DNA of 51,083 nt, from positions 1-51,083 of the forward strand of contig JBOICV010000100.1 in NCBI GenBank assembly GCA_050740255.1. The letters are read 5' to 3'. Of the stretch, positions 1 to 7,158 are shown piece by piece. Both the position numbers and the translations under genes were made by a program. The notes below the pieces were generated by a model. The model did no database searches. It was not told where the DNA came from and worked only from the letters and a program-made list of their open reading frames with translations. Positions within the stretch are counted from its first letter, which is position 1. Every line of letters begins with the position of its first letter. Source of the stretch: JBOICV01 sp050740255. Lineage in GTDB: Bacteria; Pseudomonadota; Gammaproteobacteria; Nevskiales; JBOICV01.

Positions 1-881
1 CCTACAGTAGGAGCGGCTTTAGCCGCGACCACCCCTCCTACATGAGCGAGTCGCGCGGCTGGCGGCGGCGCCCATTCGACGAAGCTGTCGAGCAGATTTT
101 GCACGCCGAAGTTATTGACGGCCGAGCCGAAGAACACCGGCGTCAGCCGGCCGGCGCGGTATTCATCGAGGTCGAAGGCGGGGCAGACGTCGCGTGCCAG
201 CGCGATCTCTTCCATGAAGTGCTTGCGCTCATCACCGAGCAAGGCCTGTACTTCGGGACTATGAAGGTCGGGAACGGTTTCGATTTCGCCGGCCTTGTGC
301 TTGTCGCCGCGATAGAGATAAACGCGGTCTTCGAGCAGGTGGTACACGCCCTTGAAGCGGCTGCCCATGCCAATCGGCCAGGTGATCGGCGCACAGTGGA
401 TTTCCAGCACCCGCTCGATCTCGTCCAGCAAATCCAGCGGCGGACGGCCCTCGCGGTCCATTTTGTTGATGAAGCTGACGATGGGCGTGGCGCGCATGCG
501 GCACACCTCCATCAGCTTGATGGTGCGCGGCTCGACGCCCTTGGCCGCGTCTATCACCATCAGCGCGGAATCCACCGCGGTGAGCGTGCGGTAGGTATCT
601 TCCGAAAAATCCTCGTGACCGGGCGTATCCAGCAGATTGACGATGCGTTCCTTGTACGGGAACTGCATCACCGAAGTCGTCACCGAGATGCCGCGCGCCT
701 GCTCGATCGCCATCCAGTCGCTGGTCGCGTGGCGCGTGGCTTTGCGGCCCTTGACCGTGCCGGCGAGCTGGATGGCACCGCCGAATAGCAGCAGCTTTTC
801 AGTCAGCGTGGTTTTGCCCGCATCCGGATGCGAGATGATGGCAAATGTGCGGCGCAGAGCCGCTTGTTCAGCAACCGACAT
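1..881 (-). CDS. prfC: Peptide chain release factor 3 (RF3), 5' part only
   Basis: RF3 is a translational GTPase that removes RF1/RF2 from the ribosome after termination. Translated from the ATG at 879-881, the N-terminus carries all the G-domain motifs: HPDAGKTT (P-loop), RGISVTTS (switch I), DTPGHEDF (G3) and NKMDRE (G4), followed by the RF3-typical FFGSAVNNFGV and FVEWAPPP stretch near residue 275. The frame stays open to the left edge, so the C-terminal half is not visible. After EWAPPPAAR the reading runs into a REP-like repeat (7-41) without a stop, where other RF3 proteins have the linker between the G domain and domain II. Whether the protein continues normally beyond the edge cannot be seen. 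Confidence 0.93.
   Translation of the reverse strand, partial: MSVAEQAALRRTFAIISHPDAGKTTLTEKLLLFGGAIQLAGTVKGRKATRHATSDWMAIEQARGISVTTSVMQFPYKERIVNLLDTPGHEDFSEDTYRTLTAVDSALMVIDAAKGVEPRTIKLMEVCRMRATPIVSFINKMDREGRPPLDLLDEIERVLEIHCAPITWPIGMGSRFKGVYHLLEDRVYLYRGDKHKAGEIETVPDLHSPEVQALLGDERKHFMEEIALARDVCPAFDLDEYRAGRLTPVFFGSAVNNFGVQNLLDSFVEWAPPPAARLAHVGGVVAAKAAPTV
7..41 (+). repeat. REP-like palindrome (GTAG family) inside prfC
   Basis: Positions 7-28 are a 22-nt unit beginning with GTAG, followed by the imperfect palindrome GGAGCGGCTTTAGCCGCGA. The identical unit occurs at 7951-7972. An inverted CTCCTAC end lies at 35-41, suggesting a damaged two-unit REPIN. A GTAG 5' end plus palindrome is the known signature of REPs associated with RAYT transposases. 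The unit is read in frame on the minus strand by prfC. Confidence 0.75.
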
Positions 882-1065
882 GGCAGTGGGGGATCAAGCT
901 TGTTTTGAAAACCGCGACAGGGACGTCGCGTTCGGTTACATGAATTAAATAATCCTGCGAAGTTTAGCAGAGCTAGCGGCGGCGGCAGGATATGGCTACA
1001 TGCAGCTCCATGAAAAAAATGCCTGGATGCTGCGCAGCCTGTTGGAATAGCGAACATCACCGGCG

Positions 1066-1398
1066 CTATCGCGCCAAGGTTTTGGCCCAGCGTTCGGCCC
1101 AGTGATTGAGCGGGCCAAACAGGTTAAACAACTCGCGTCCGCGATGGGTCAAGCGATAACCGTCAGCCGCAAGTTCCACCAATTCCGCGGCGCGTAATTC
1201 GCCGAGGCGCTGATTCAGCACCGAGGGCGATAGACCGCCGCAGGCTGCCTGCAGTGCGCGGAAGTTCAGCGCCGCGTCGCGCAATTCCCAAAGGATCCGC
1301 AATACCCAGCGTCGCCCGAGCAGGTCGAGCAAGGCCATGATGGGACGACCGCTGCGCAAGCCGCGGACCGGTTTTGCCGCCCAGCCCTTCTTTGCCAT
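1066..1398 (-). CDS. HxlR-family winged-helix transcriptional regulator
   Basis: This 110-residue protein has the family size and signature: an N-terminal segment, RPIMALLDLLGRRWVLRILWEL (residues 19-40, helix 1), then the helix-turn-helix SPSVLNQRLGELRAAELVEL and the wing YRLTHRGREL. HxlR proteins respond to reactive electrophiles or redox signals, often through an N-terminal Cys; the only Cys here is in AACGGLSPS, so no such sensor is evident. It diverges from the carboxymuconolactone-decarboxylase-like gene at 1470 across 71 bp, the usual layout when such a regulator controls its neighbour. That regulatory link is inferred. Confidence 0.88.
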   Translation of the reverse strand: MAKKGWAAKPVRGLRSGRPIMALLDLLGRRWVLRILWELRDAALNFRALQAACGGLSPSVLNQRLGELRAAELVELAADGYRLTHRGRELFNLFGPLNHWAERWAKTLAR

Positions 1399-1422
1399 CT
1401 TGTGCTACTGATTCAGAAGCGT

Positions 1423-1445
1423 TATGCTTCTAATATCGTAGCATA
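1423..1445. promoter_or_regulatory. Candidate operator between divergent HxlR and CMD genes
   Basis: TATGCT and AGCATA form a perfect 6-bp inverted repeat separated by 11 bp, centred in the 71-bp divergent intergenic region. Spacing of about 17 bp between half-site centres fits a dimeric winged-helix protein. This is sequence-based inference only. Confidence 0.35.
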
Positions 1446-1469
1446 GGCTACAGCGTATGAGAGCATGTC

Positions 1470-2015
1470 ATGGCCGAACCTCGAATCGCTCCGCTCGATC
1501 CGCCTTACGCGGCCGAGGTACAAGCCGCCTTCGACGTCGTCATGCGCGGCGCGGCGCCGCTCAAACTGTTCCGCACCATCGCCCGCAACCCGCGCGTACT
1601 GCAGCGCATGATGGCCGGCGGCCTGCTGGACAAGGGCAGCATCACGCTGCGCCAGCGCGAACTGATGATTCTGCGCACCACCGCGCGCTGCGGCGCCGAA
1701 TACGAGTGGGGCGTGCATGTCGCCGCCTTCGGTGCCAAAGCCGGCTGGACGCCGGCCGAAGTGGGCGCCAGCGCGAGGGGTACAGCGGATGATCCCGCCT
1801 GGAAGCAGGACGAACGGCTGATCATCCGCCTGGCGGACGAGCTACATGAAACACAAGTCGCAAGCGACACGCTGTGGGGAGAACTCCAGGCCAGCTTTCA
1901 GCCGGAGCAAATAATCGAACTCATCATGCTTGCCGGCCTGTATCACGCTGTGAGTTACCTGATAAACGCGCTGCAGATACAGCTCGAGAACGCTGCACCG
2001 CGTTTCCCGGTCTAG
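1470..2015 (+). CDS. Carboxymuconolactone decarboxylase (AhpD-like) family protein
   Basis: A 181-residue all-helical protein of the CMD/AhpD superfamily. The core LRQRELMILRTTARCGAEYEWGVHVAAFGAKAG (about residues 60-92) has the conserved E-x3-H arrangement, but only one Cys, so it lacks the CxxC pair of true AhpD peroxidases. It resembles the CMD proteins in many soil bacteria that are paired with HxlR or TetR regulators. The substrate is unknown. It diverges from the HxlR gene, and its 3' end overlaps the convergent membrane-protein gene by 4 bp (2012-2015). Confidence 0.85.
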   Translation: MAEPRIAPLDPPYAAEVQAAFDVVMRGAAPLKLFRTIARNPRVLQRMMAGGLLDKGSITLRQRELMILRTTARCGAEYEWGVHVAAFGAKAGWTPAEVGASARGTADDPAWKQDERLIIRLADELHETQVASDTLWGELQASFQPEQIIELIMLAGLYHAVSYLINALQIQLENAAPRFPV

Positions 2016-2761
2016 TCGCCGTCCCGCAAAAGCTGCCGCAGCCTGAGATTGAAAGAAGCCAGATAGAGCAATAGAAAATAGCCGATCAGCCATTCCTTGA
2101 GTTCGCCGCTGGAGATGTCGAAGCGCTCCGGGTGATCCACTCCGGTGATGGCCTCGTAAATTGACTCGGGCCAGGAAATGACTCCCGCCAACAGACCCAC
2201 CGGCAGGCAAATCGCCGTGGGCCAGATCCAGAAATGAATGTGGGCGGGATTCAGTTCCATGCCGCGAAAGCGGCGGTACAGCGGCGCGAACACGCCGCCC
2301 ACCAGCATGCCCACGGTGAGCAGATTGCGCGGCAACTGATCCAGCAGGAAGCCGAGTTCTTCTGAATTGTGCAGATTGGTTTCGCCCTGATCGTTGAAAC
2401 GCTGCCATCCGGCCGAGGAATCCCAGCCGATCAGGTGCTGGCCCCAGCTCGCCTCTTCGCCGGCGAAGTAGATGCAGCCCAAGCTGCCCAGCAGCAGCCA
2501 GGCCGTCAGCCGCCAATCACCCGCACGGCGTACCAGATTGAGCGTGTGCAAACCGACGATGACGGCGAGGACCAGTATCGTCATGGTCCAAAGCTCGTTA
2601 TTCCCGAGCTCGCCGCCGCCGAATACGCGCGCGTAGGTATGCCGCCCGGCGCCGGCTGCGGCGTAGTGCGCCAGCACATAGGCCAGCGGCAGCCACAGCC
2701 AGGCCCAGCTCGGCAGATCCAGAAATTGCCGTTCCTGGCTATAACGCGGGTTGGTCAACAT
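2012..2761 (-). CDS. Polytopic membrane protein of unknown function
   Basis: About 249 residues with five or six hydrophobic segments. A conserved-looking loop, FAGEEASWGQHLIGW, follows the third segment. I have seen this EExSWGQ type of motif in uncharacterised bacterial membrane proteins, but no function is known to me. The ATG at 2759-2761 gives a protein beginning MLTNPRYSQERQ. A TTG at 2810-2812 would add 17 polar residues and overlap the acylphosphatase stop as TTGA, so translational coupling from that codon is possible. It lies downstream of acyP on the same strand. Confidence 0.7.
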   Translation of the reverse strand: MLTNPRYSQERQFLDLPSWAWLWLPLAYVLAHYAAAGAGRHTYARVFGGGELGNNELWTMTILVLAVIVGLHTLNLVRRAGDWRLTAWLLLGSLGCIYFAGEEASWGQHLIGWDSSAGWQRFNDQGETNLHNSEELGFLLDQLPRNLLTVGMLVGGVFAPLYRRFRGMELNPAHIHFWIWPTAICLPVGLLAGVISWPESIYEAITGVDHPERFDISSGELKEWLIGYFLLLYLASFNLRLRQLLRDGD

Positions 2762-2808
2762 GCTTGAACTCGTTCGCTGATGGCTATTTTCGCATGCGCG
2801 AAAGCCGG

Positions 2809-3084
2809 TCAACCACGCAAAACGCGAAAATCGTCAGGCGCTTCCGCGGCATCGGCATCGACACTGCGCAGCTCACTGACCTTGGCCAGCGGCGGCCCCT
2901 GCCAGAGCCAGCGTTCGAGCCGGTCGAGCGCCTCGCGCGCACCCGCTGCCAGCACTTCAACCCGCCCGTCGGCCAGGTTGCGGGCATAGCCCTTGAGCCC
3001 CATGCTGCGAGCCTGCGCCGCGGCGGCGGCGCGGAAATTGACCCCCTGCACCTGGCCGTTGATGAAATAGCGTTTGCACAACAT
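2809..3084 (-). CDS. acyP: Acylphosphatase
   Basis: A 91-residue protein of normal family length that hydrolyses acyl phosphates in the cytoplasm. The N-terminal KRYFINGQVQGVNFRAAAAA holds the catalytic VQGVxFR loop with its Arg. GLKGYARNLADGRVEV holds the conserved catalytic Asn in the NxxDGxVE motif. The start at 3084 is the only ATG before the motif. It diverges from the cytochrome genes at 3197 and is followed on its own strand by the membrane protein. Confidence 0.93.
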   Translation of the reverse strand: MLCKRYFINGQVQGVNFRAAAAAQARSMGLKGYARNLADGRVEVLAAGAREALDRLERWLWQGPPLAKVSELRSVDADAAEAPDDFRVLRG

Positions 3085-3196
3085 CGTCGTATCAGGCTGG
3101 GCTCATTTGACTCATGGGGCGTTTTCAATGAGCATATTGCCGCAAAACGCCGGTTAGAAACTACGCTGGCCAGCGAATCTCGGGGATCAATTACGG

Positions 3197-3535
3197 ATGA
3201 AGACTTTCACGCGTCAGGTCGCGCGCATCGGCAGCGGACTGCTGCTCGCAAGTTGCGCGACGATCGCGGTCGCCGCTGGGGATGTGGCGGCGGGGCGCGT
3301 CAAGGCCAGCACCTGTATGGGCTGCCACGGCATTCCCAATTATGTGAATACCTACCCCACTTATCATGTGCCCTATCTGGGCGGCCAGCACACCGAGTAC
3401 CTCGTGACGGCGCTAAAGGCCTATCAGACCGGCGAGCGCAGCCACCCGACCATGAAGGCGCAGGCGGGTTCGATGTCGGAGCAGGATATGCAGGACATCG
3501 CCGCGTTTCTATCGCAAGCACCGCACGCCAAATGA
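3197..3535 (+). CDS. Periplasmic class I c-type cytochrome
   Basis: A 112-residue exported monohaem cytochrome. Residues 1-27 look like a signal peptide ending ATIAVAAG. The haem-binding CMGCH is near residue 40, and the distal Met is probably the one in HPTMKAQAGSMS. GxYxxYPTYHVPYLGGQHxEYL resembles the c4/c553-type GQH-x2-YL region, as in the next gene. Its stop overlaps the start of the second cytochrome (ATGA), so the pair is probably cotranslated. The electron partner is unknown; no oxidase or reductase gene is adjacent. Confidence 0.9.
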   Translation: MKTFTRQVARIGSGLLLASCATIAVAAGDVAAGRVKASTCMGCHGIPNYVNTYPTYHVPYLGGQHTEYLVTALKAYQTGERSHPTMKAQAGSMSEQDMQDIAAFLSQAPHAK

Positions 3536-3891
3536 GCCGCGCCATGAAGATTCGCTCTCTCGCCTTTGGCGCTGCCTTGATTGTTAGCCAGGCCGCGGCT
3601 GCCGGCGAGGCCGGTCAGCACGCCGCTGCTGCTTCGAATCTGCAGGAAAAACTGGCCGCCTGCGCCGTCTGCCATGGACCCAATGGCGTCAGCACGCAGC
3701 CGACCTTTCCGACACTGGCGGGGCAGCATCGCGACTACCTCGCAAGGGCCCTTCACGACTACAAATCGGGCGCGCGTAAAAGTCCTGTGATGAGCCCGCA
3801 AGCCGCGACGCTGAGCGAAGCCGATATCAAGGCCCTCGCCGAGTTTTTCTCCAAACAGCAAGGACCTCTGTACACGCCCGCATTGAAATAA
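3532..3891 (+). CDS. Second periplasmic c-type cytochrome
   Basis: A 119-residue exported monohaem cytochrome of the c4/c553 type. It has a signal peptide ending SQAAAAGEA, haem site CAVCH followed by GPNGVST, the conserved FPTLAGQHRDYLARALHDYKSG, and the distal ligand Met in SPVMSPQAATLSEADI. The ATG at 3532 overlaps the preceding stop as ATGA. An ATG at 3544 would give a shorter, equally good signal peptide. The two cytochromes are similar enough in their C-terminal halves to suggest an old tandem duplication. Confidence 0.9.
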   Translation: MSRAMKIRSLAFGAALIVSQAAAAGEAGQHAAAASNLQEKLAACAVCHGPNGVSTQPTFPTLAGQHRDYLARALHDYKSGARKSPVMSPQAATLSEADIKALAEFFSKQQGPLYTPALK

Positions 3892-3912
3892 ACTTCTCAC
3901 CGTCTCACCATT

Positions 3913-3942
3913 AAAGCCAGCGCATCGCTGGCTTTTCTGTTT
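3913..3942 (+). terminator. Rho-independent terminator after the cytochrome pair
   Basis: AAAGCCAGCG, a CAT loop, then CGCTGGCTTTT followed by a T-rich tail. The 10-bp GC-rich stem lies 21 bp after the second cytochrome stop. Confidence 0.85.
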
Positions 3943-4041
3943 GTGGGGTGGCGTGTACATCAGCGTATGCACGATGCTCCAGGTTTTGCGCATCCGCACC
4001 GCACGACGGCGCGTAGGTGCATTGTGCTCAAGGCCCTCCAC

Positions 4042-5826
4042 ATGAATCGCAAGCTCCCGATGCTCTGCGCCGTGTTGCTGTTCGCCCTGGGCGGCGCGCG
4101 CGCGACTGCGGCACCGGAGCTCGACTGGCAACCCTGGACGGTGGACGTGTTCCAGCGCGCGGCACGGGAGAACAAGCTCGTTTACCTGTATCTCGAAGCC
4201 GTGTGGTGCCATTGGTGCCACGTCATGGAGGCCGAGACCTTCGCCGACGAGGACGTGATCGAATACCTCGACGCGCATTTCCTGCCGGTGCGCGTGGATC
4301 ACGACGCGCGCCCCGACCTGGCCAACCGTTACCGCGACTATGGCTGGCCCGCGAACATCCTTTACAACGCCGAAGGCAGGGAGCTGGTCAGACGTGCCGG
4401 CTATATCGCGCCCAAAGAATTCCTGACGCTGCTGACCGAGCTCGTCGCCCATCCCAATCGCACACCGCACCCGCAATCTGTCAAAGCCGGCGCCGGACCC
4501 GACGCGCTGGCGGAGGCAACAAGAAGGGAGCTGTTGCAGAGACACATCAAGGCGCATGACAAGCTAAACGGCGGTCTCAAGGGCGGACAGAAATATCTGG
4601 ATCGCTATCACGTCGAATACGCGCTGTGGCTGGCCGCGCGTGGCGACAAGACCGCCGAGAAGCGTGCGCGGCAGACGCTCGATGCGGCGCTGGCCTTGCT
4701 CGATCCGGTCTGGGGCGGGGTATATCAATACTCCACTCATAGCGACTGGCGGCATCCGCACTACGAAAAATTGCTGCGCGTCCAAGCCGCCTACCTGCGC
4801 ATTTATGCTCTGGCTTATGCCCAGTTGGGCGACGAGAAGTATCTTCGGGCGGCGCGCCGCATCCGCGACTACATCGCGGCCTTCCTCACCAGCCCGAGGG
4901 GCGGTTTCCACTCCAGCCAGGATGCCGACCTCGTCTCCGGCGAAAAGGCCGACAACTACTACCGCCTGAACGACGCCGGCCGCCGCGCCGAAGGCATCCC
5001 CAGAGTGGACCCGCACCAGTATGCTGAGACCAATGGCGCCGCCATCGAGGCGCATGCCGTGTTGTACGAGGCCACCGGCGACCCGGCCGACCTCGCGCCT
5101 GCGCTGAAAGCGGCGGCGTTCTGGAACACCAGCCGCGCGCGGCTGAAGCAGGGCGGTTTCGCCCACGATGCCAGGCAGAAACCGCCGCCGGGCGGCCCTT
5201 ATCTCAGCGATCAACTCGGCATGGGTCAGGGCTTCCTGCTGCTGCACCGTGCCACCGGCCAGCGTCTTTGGCTCTCCGCCGCGCGCGAATGTGCCCAGAT
5301 GATCGGGCAGAAATTCAAGCGCGAGGATGCCGGTTTCAATCCCAGCCTGCCGGGCCGCGACGCGCTGCCGCCGCAGCCCTACCTGGAGGACAACCTCCAG
5401 GCCCTGCGCTTTTTCAATCTGCTCGCGCGCTACACCGGCGAGCAGCAGCATCGCGAACTGGCGCAGCACGCGCTGCGCTACCTGGCGCAAGCTGCGGTGG
5501 CGTTGGAGAGAATCGAGGAGTCTGGCATCCTGTTGGCGGCCGACGAATTCGATCGCGACCCCGCGCATCTCGCCGTGGTCGGCGGCAAGCAGGATGCAGC
5601 CGCGCAACAGCTCTTTGCCGCTGCGCTGCGCTATCCCGGCTGGTATAAGCGCATCGAATGGTGGGATCACGCGGAAGGGCCTTTGCCCAATCCCGACGTG
5701 CAATATCCACGCTTCCCCAGGGCCGCCGCCTATGTCTGCGCCAATCGCCGCTGTTCGCCCCCCGCCTTCGAGGTTACGGCACTGCAAAAACTGCTGGCGT
5801 TGCAGGCTGGCCCGGAGCGGGAGTAA
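4042..5826 (+). CDS. Secreted DUF255 (YyaL/SPATA20-type) thioredoxin-domain protein
   Basis: With the ATG at 4042 this is a 594-residue protein with a signal peptide (MNRKLPMLCAVLLFALGG to ATAAP). An N-terminal thioredoxin-fold DUF255 domain follows, with the hallmark VWCHWCHVME (about residues 54-63), then an alpha/alpha-toroid C-terminal region (GGLKGGQKYLDRYHVEYALW, GGFHSSQDAD, PYLEDNLQALRFF). YyaL relatives are usually cytosolic and nearer 650-700 residues, so export to the periplasm is a noteworthy variant. The biochemical role of the family is unsettled. An in-frame GTG at 3943 would place 33 non-conserved residues before the signal peptide and is rejected. Confidence 0.88.
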   Translation: MNRKLPMLCAVLLFALGGARATAAPELDWQPWTVDVFQRAARENKLVYLYLEAVWCHWCHVMEAETFADEDVIEYLDAHFLPVRVDHDARPDLANRYRDYGWPANILYNAEGRELVRRAGYIAPKEFLTLLTELVAHPNRTPHPQSVKAGAGPDALAEATRRELLQRHIKAHDKLNGGLKGGQKYLDRYHVEYALWLAARGDKTAEKRARQTLDAALALLDPVWGGVYQYSTHSDWRHPHYEKLLRVQAAYLRIYALAYAQLGDEKYLRAARRIRDYIAAFLTSPRGGFHSSQDADLVSGEKADNYYRLNDAGRRAEGIPRVDPHQYAETNGAAIEAHAVLYEATGDPADLAPALKAAAFWNTSRARLKQGGFAHDARQKPPPGGPYLSDQLGMGQGFLLLHRATGQRLWLSAARECAQMIGQKFKREDAGFNPSLPGRDALPPQPYLEDNLQALRFFNLLARYTGEQQHRELAQHALRYLAQAAVALERIEESGILLAADEFDRDPAHLAVVGGKQDAAAQQLFAAALRYPGWYKRIEWWDHAEGPLPNPDVQYPRFPRAAAYVCANRRCSPPAFEVTALQKLLALQAGPERE

Positions 5827-5942
5827 TGTAAGGCTGCATCCGACTGAACTTAGGCTGCGTAATCCAATCTGAGAACAGCGCCAAGAGGGCGCGAATCTCT
5901 ACCCCGGGCGCGAGCCCTTTATCACACCTCAAGAGGCTGTTT

Positions 5943-6251
5943 ATGAAGAAATCAGTAGCGATGGCGATTGGTACCGCGTTTGTTGCGGGTCTGTCCCTGA
6001 CCAGTCTGGCCCAGGCCGGCAATCCGTTTGCGTCCAACGTGCTCAATGGCGGCTATCAGGTCGCCGAAGGTGCCGAAGGCAAATGCGGTGAAGGCAAGTG
6101 CGGCGAGAAGAAGAAGGGTTCCAACTGCGACGCCACGGCCGGTGTCGATAAGACCGGTCATTGTGCCTGCGGCGCCAACAAGGGCAAGGAAGCCGACGGC
6201 AAATGCGGCGAAGGCAAGTGCGGTGAAGGTAAGTGCGGCGAGAAGAAGTAA
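5943..6251 (+). CDS. Bufferin/HvfA-type Cys-rich metallophore precursor peptide
   Basis: A 102-residue exported precursor with a signal peptide of about 25 residues (ending SLAQA), then GNPFASNVLNGGYQVAEG as in HvfA-type peptides. Two clusters of xGKCG repeats follow: C48 and C53 in the first, C88, C93 and C98 in the second. Between them is a linker with C62, C74 and C76 (CDATAG...HCACG). In Haemophilus HvfA, EGKCG cysteines are converted by the HvfBC complex to copper-binding oxazolone/thioamide groups. The two following genes encode exactly that enzyme pair, so the same modification is inferred. A good ribosome site (AAGAGG) precedes the ATG. Confidence 0.88.
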   Translation: MKKSVAMAIGTAFVAGLSLTSLAQAGNPFASNVLNGGYQVAEGAEGKCGEGKCGEKKKGSNCDATAGVDKTGHCACGANKGKEADGKCGEGKCGEGKCGEKK

Positions 6252-6270
6252 GCTCGTCCTAGCGTAAAAC

Positions 6271-7158
6271 ATGATGGCGCCCTCACGGCCACCGGTCGCG
6301 GTTCGCCGGCCCGTGCAGGGCGCCGGGCTCGGCCTGCGGCGCGAGTTTTCCCAGGATTTCCTGGACGCGTCGCCGGCCGGCTCTATTTCCGCCGTCGGAT
6401 TTCTCGAAGTCGCGCCCGAAAACTGGATGGGCATCGGCGGGCGGCGCGGCAAGCAGTTCCGCGCGCTGACTGAACGCTATCCCTTCGTCACCCATGGCCT
6501 GTCGCTTTCGCTGGGTGGGCCGGCGCCGCTGGACGAGGAATTTCTCGCCGGCGTCAAGCAATTTCTCGACCAGCATCAAATCCGCTACTACACCGAGCAC
6601 CTGAGCTACTGCTCGGACGACGGGCATCTCTACGACTTGATGCCGATTCCGTTTACCGACGACGCGGTGCACTACGTGGCCGCGCGCATCCGCCGCACAC
6701 AGGACCTGCTGGAGCGCCGCATCGCGGTCGAAAACGTGTCCTATTACGCGGCGCCGGGCGCCGAGATGAGCGAGCTTGAATTCCTCACCGCCGTCCTCAC
6801 AGAAGCGGACTGCGCGCTCTTGCTGGACGTGAATAATATCTACGTCAACAGCATCAATCACCACTACGATCCGGTCGCCTTTCTCAAGTGTCTGCCCGGC
6901 GCACGCATCGCTTATGGCCACATCGCGGGCCATTACGTTGAAGCGGAGGATTTGCGTGTGGATACGCATGCCGCACCCGTGATTGATCCGGTCTGGCGGC
7001 TGCTGGAAACCGCTTATAGCCAGTTCGGTGTGTTTCCGACGCTGCTGGAGCGCGATTTCAATATCCCGCCGCTGTCTGAACTGCTGAACGAGACGGCGCA
7101 CATCACCCGCTTGCAGAACCAATACGCGGCGCTGCCGCAGGCGGTCGGCCATGGTTAA
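6271..7158 (+). CDS. MNIO (DUF692) multinuclear iron oxidase, BufB/HvfB type
   Basis: A 295-residue TIM-barrel enzyme of the DUF692/MNIO family, which uses two or three iron atoms to oxidise Cys residues in RiPP precursors. Visible metal-ligand and signature motifs: LEVAPENWM (45-53), H75 in THGLSLSLG, E109-H110 in YYTEHLSY, E154-N155 in AVENVSYY, D186 in LLLDVNNIYVNS, H217 and H221 in GHIAGH, D231/H233 and E260 in LLERDFNIP. It lies 19 bp after the precursor gene, and its stop overlaps the DUF2063 start by 8 nt (ATGGTTAA). The start may be either of two adjacent ATGs (6271 or 6274). Confidence 0.94.
   Translation: MMAPSRPPVAVRRPVQGAGLGLRREFSQDFLDASPAGSISAVGFLEVAPENWMGIGGRRGKQFRALTERYPFVTHGLSLSLGGPAPLDEEFLAGVKQFLDQHQIRYYTEHLSYCSDDGHLYDLMPIPFTDDAVHYVAARIRRTQDLLERRIAVENVSYYAAPGAEMSELEFLTAVLTEADCALLLDVNNIYVNSINHHYDPVAFLKCLPGARIAYGHIAGHYVEAEDLRVDTHAAPVIDPVWRLLETAYSQFGVFPTLLERDFNIPPLSELLNETAHITRLQNQYAALPQAVGHG

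Noticed and set aside
882..1065. Possible small gene or RNA between prfC and the HxlR gene
   Set aside because: Short overlapping frames only, no hairpin-T tract and no conserved element recognised; probably just the prfC leader.
3943..4041. 33-residue N-terminal extension of the DUF255 protein from an upstream GTG
   Set aside because: It would bury the signal peptide internally; the ATG at 4042 gives a normal signal peptide.
3424..4557. 377-codon antisense frame across the cytochrome terminator
   Set aside because: It runs through a terminator and two well-supported plus-strand genes, with no family resemblance.
4564..5787. 407-codon open frame antisense to the DUF255 gene
   Set aside because: No recognisable motifs; the plus-strand frame has DUF255 signatures and a signal peptide. 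Long antisense frames are expected at this GC content.
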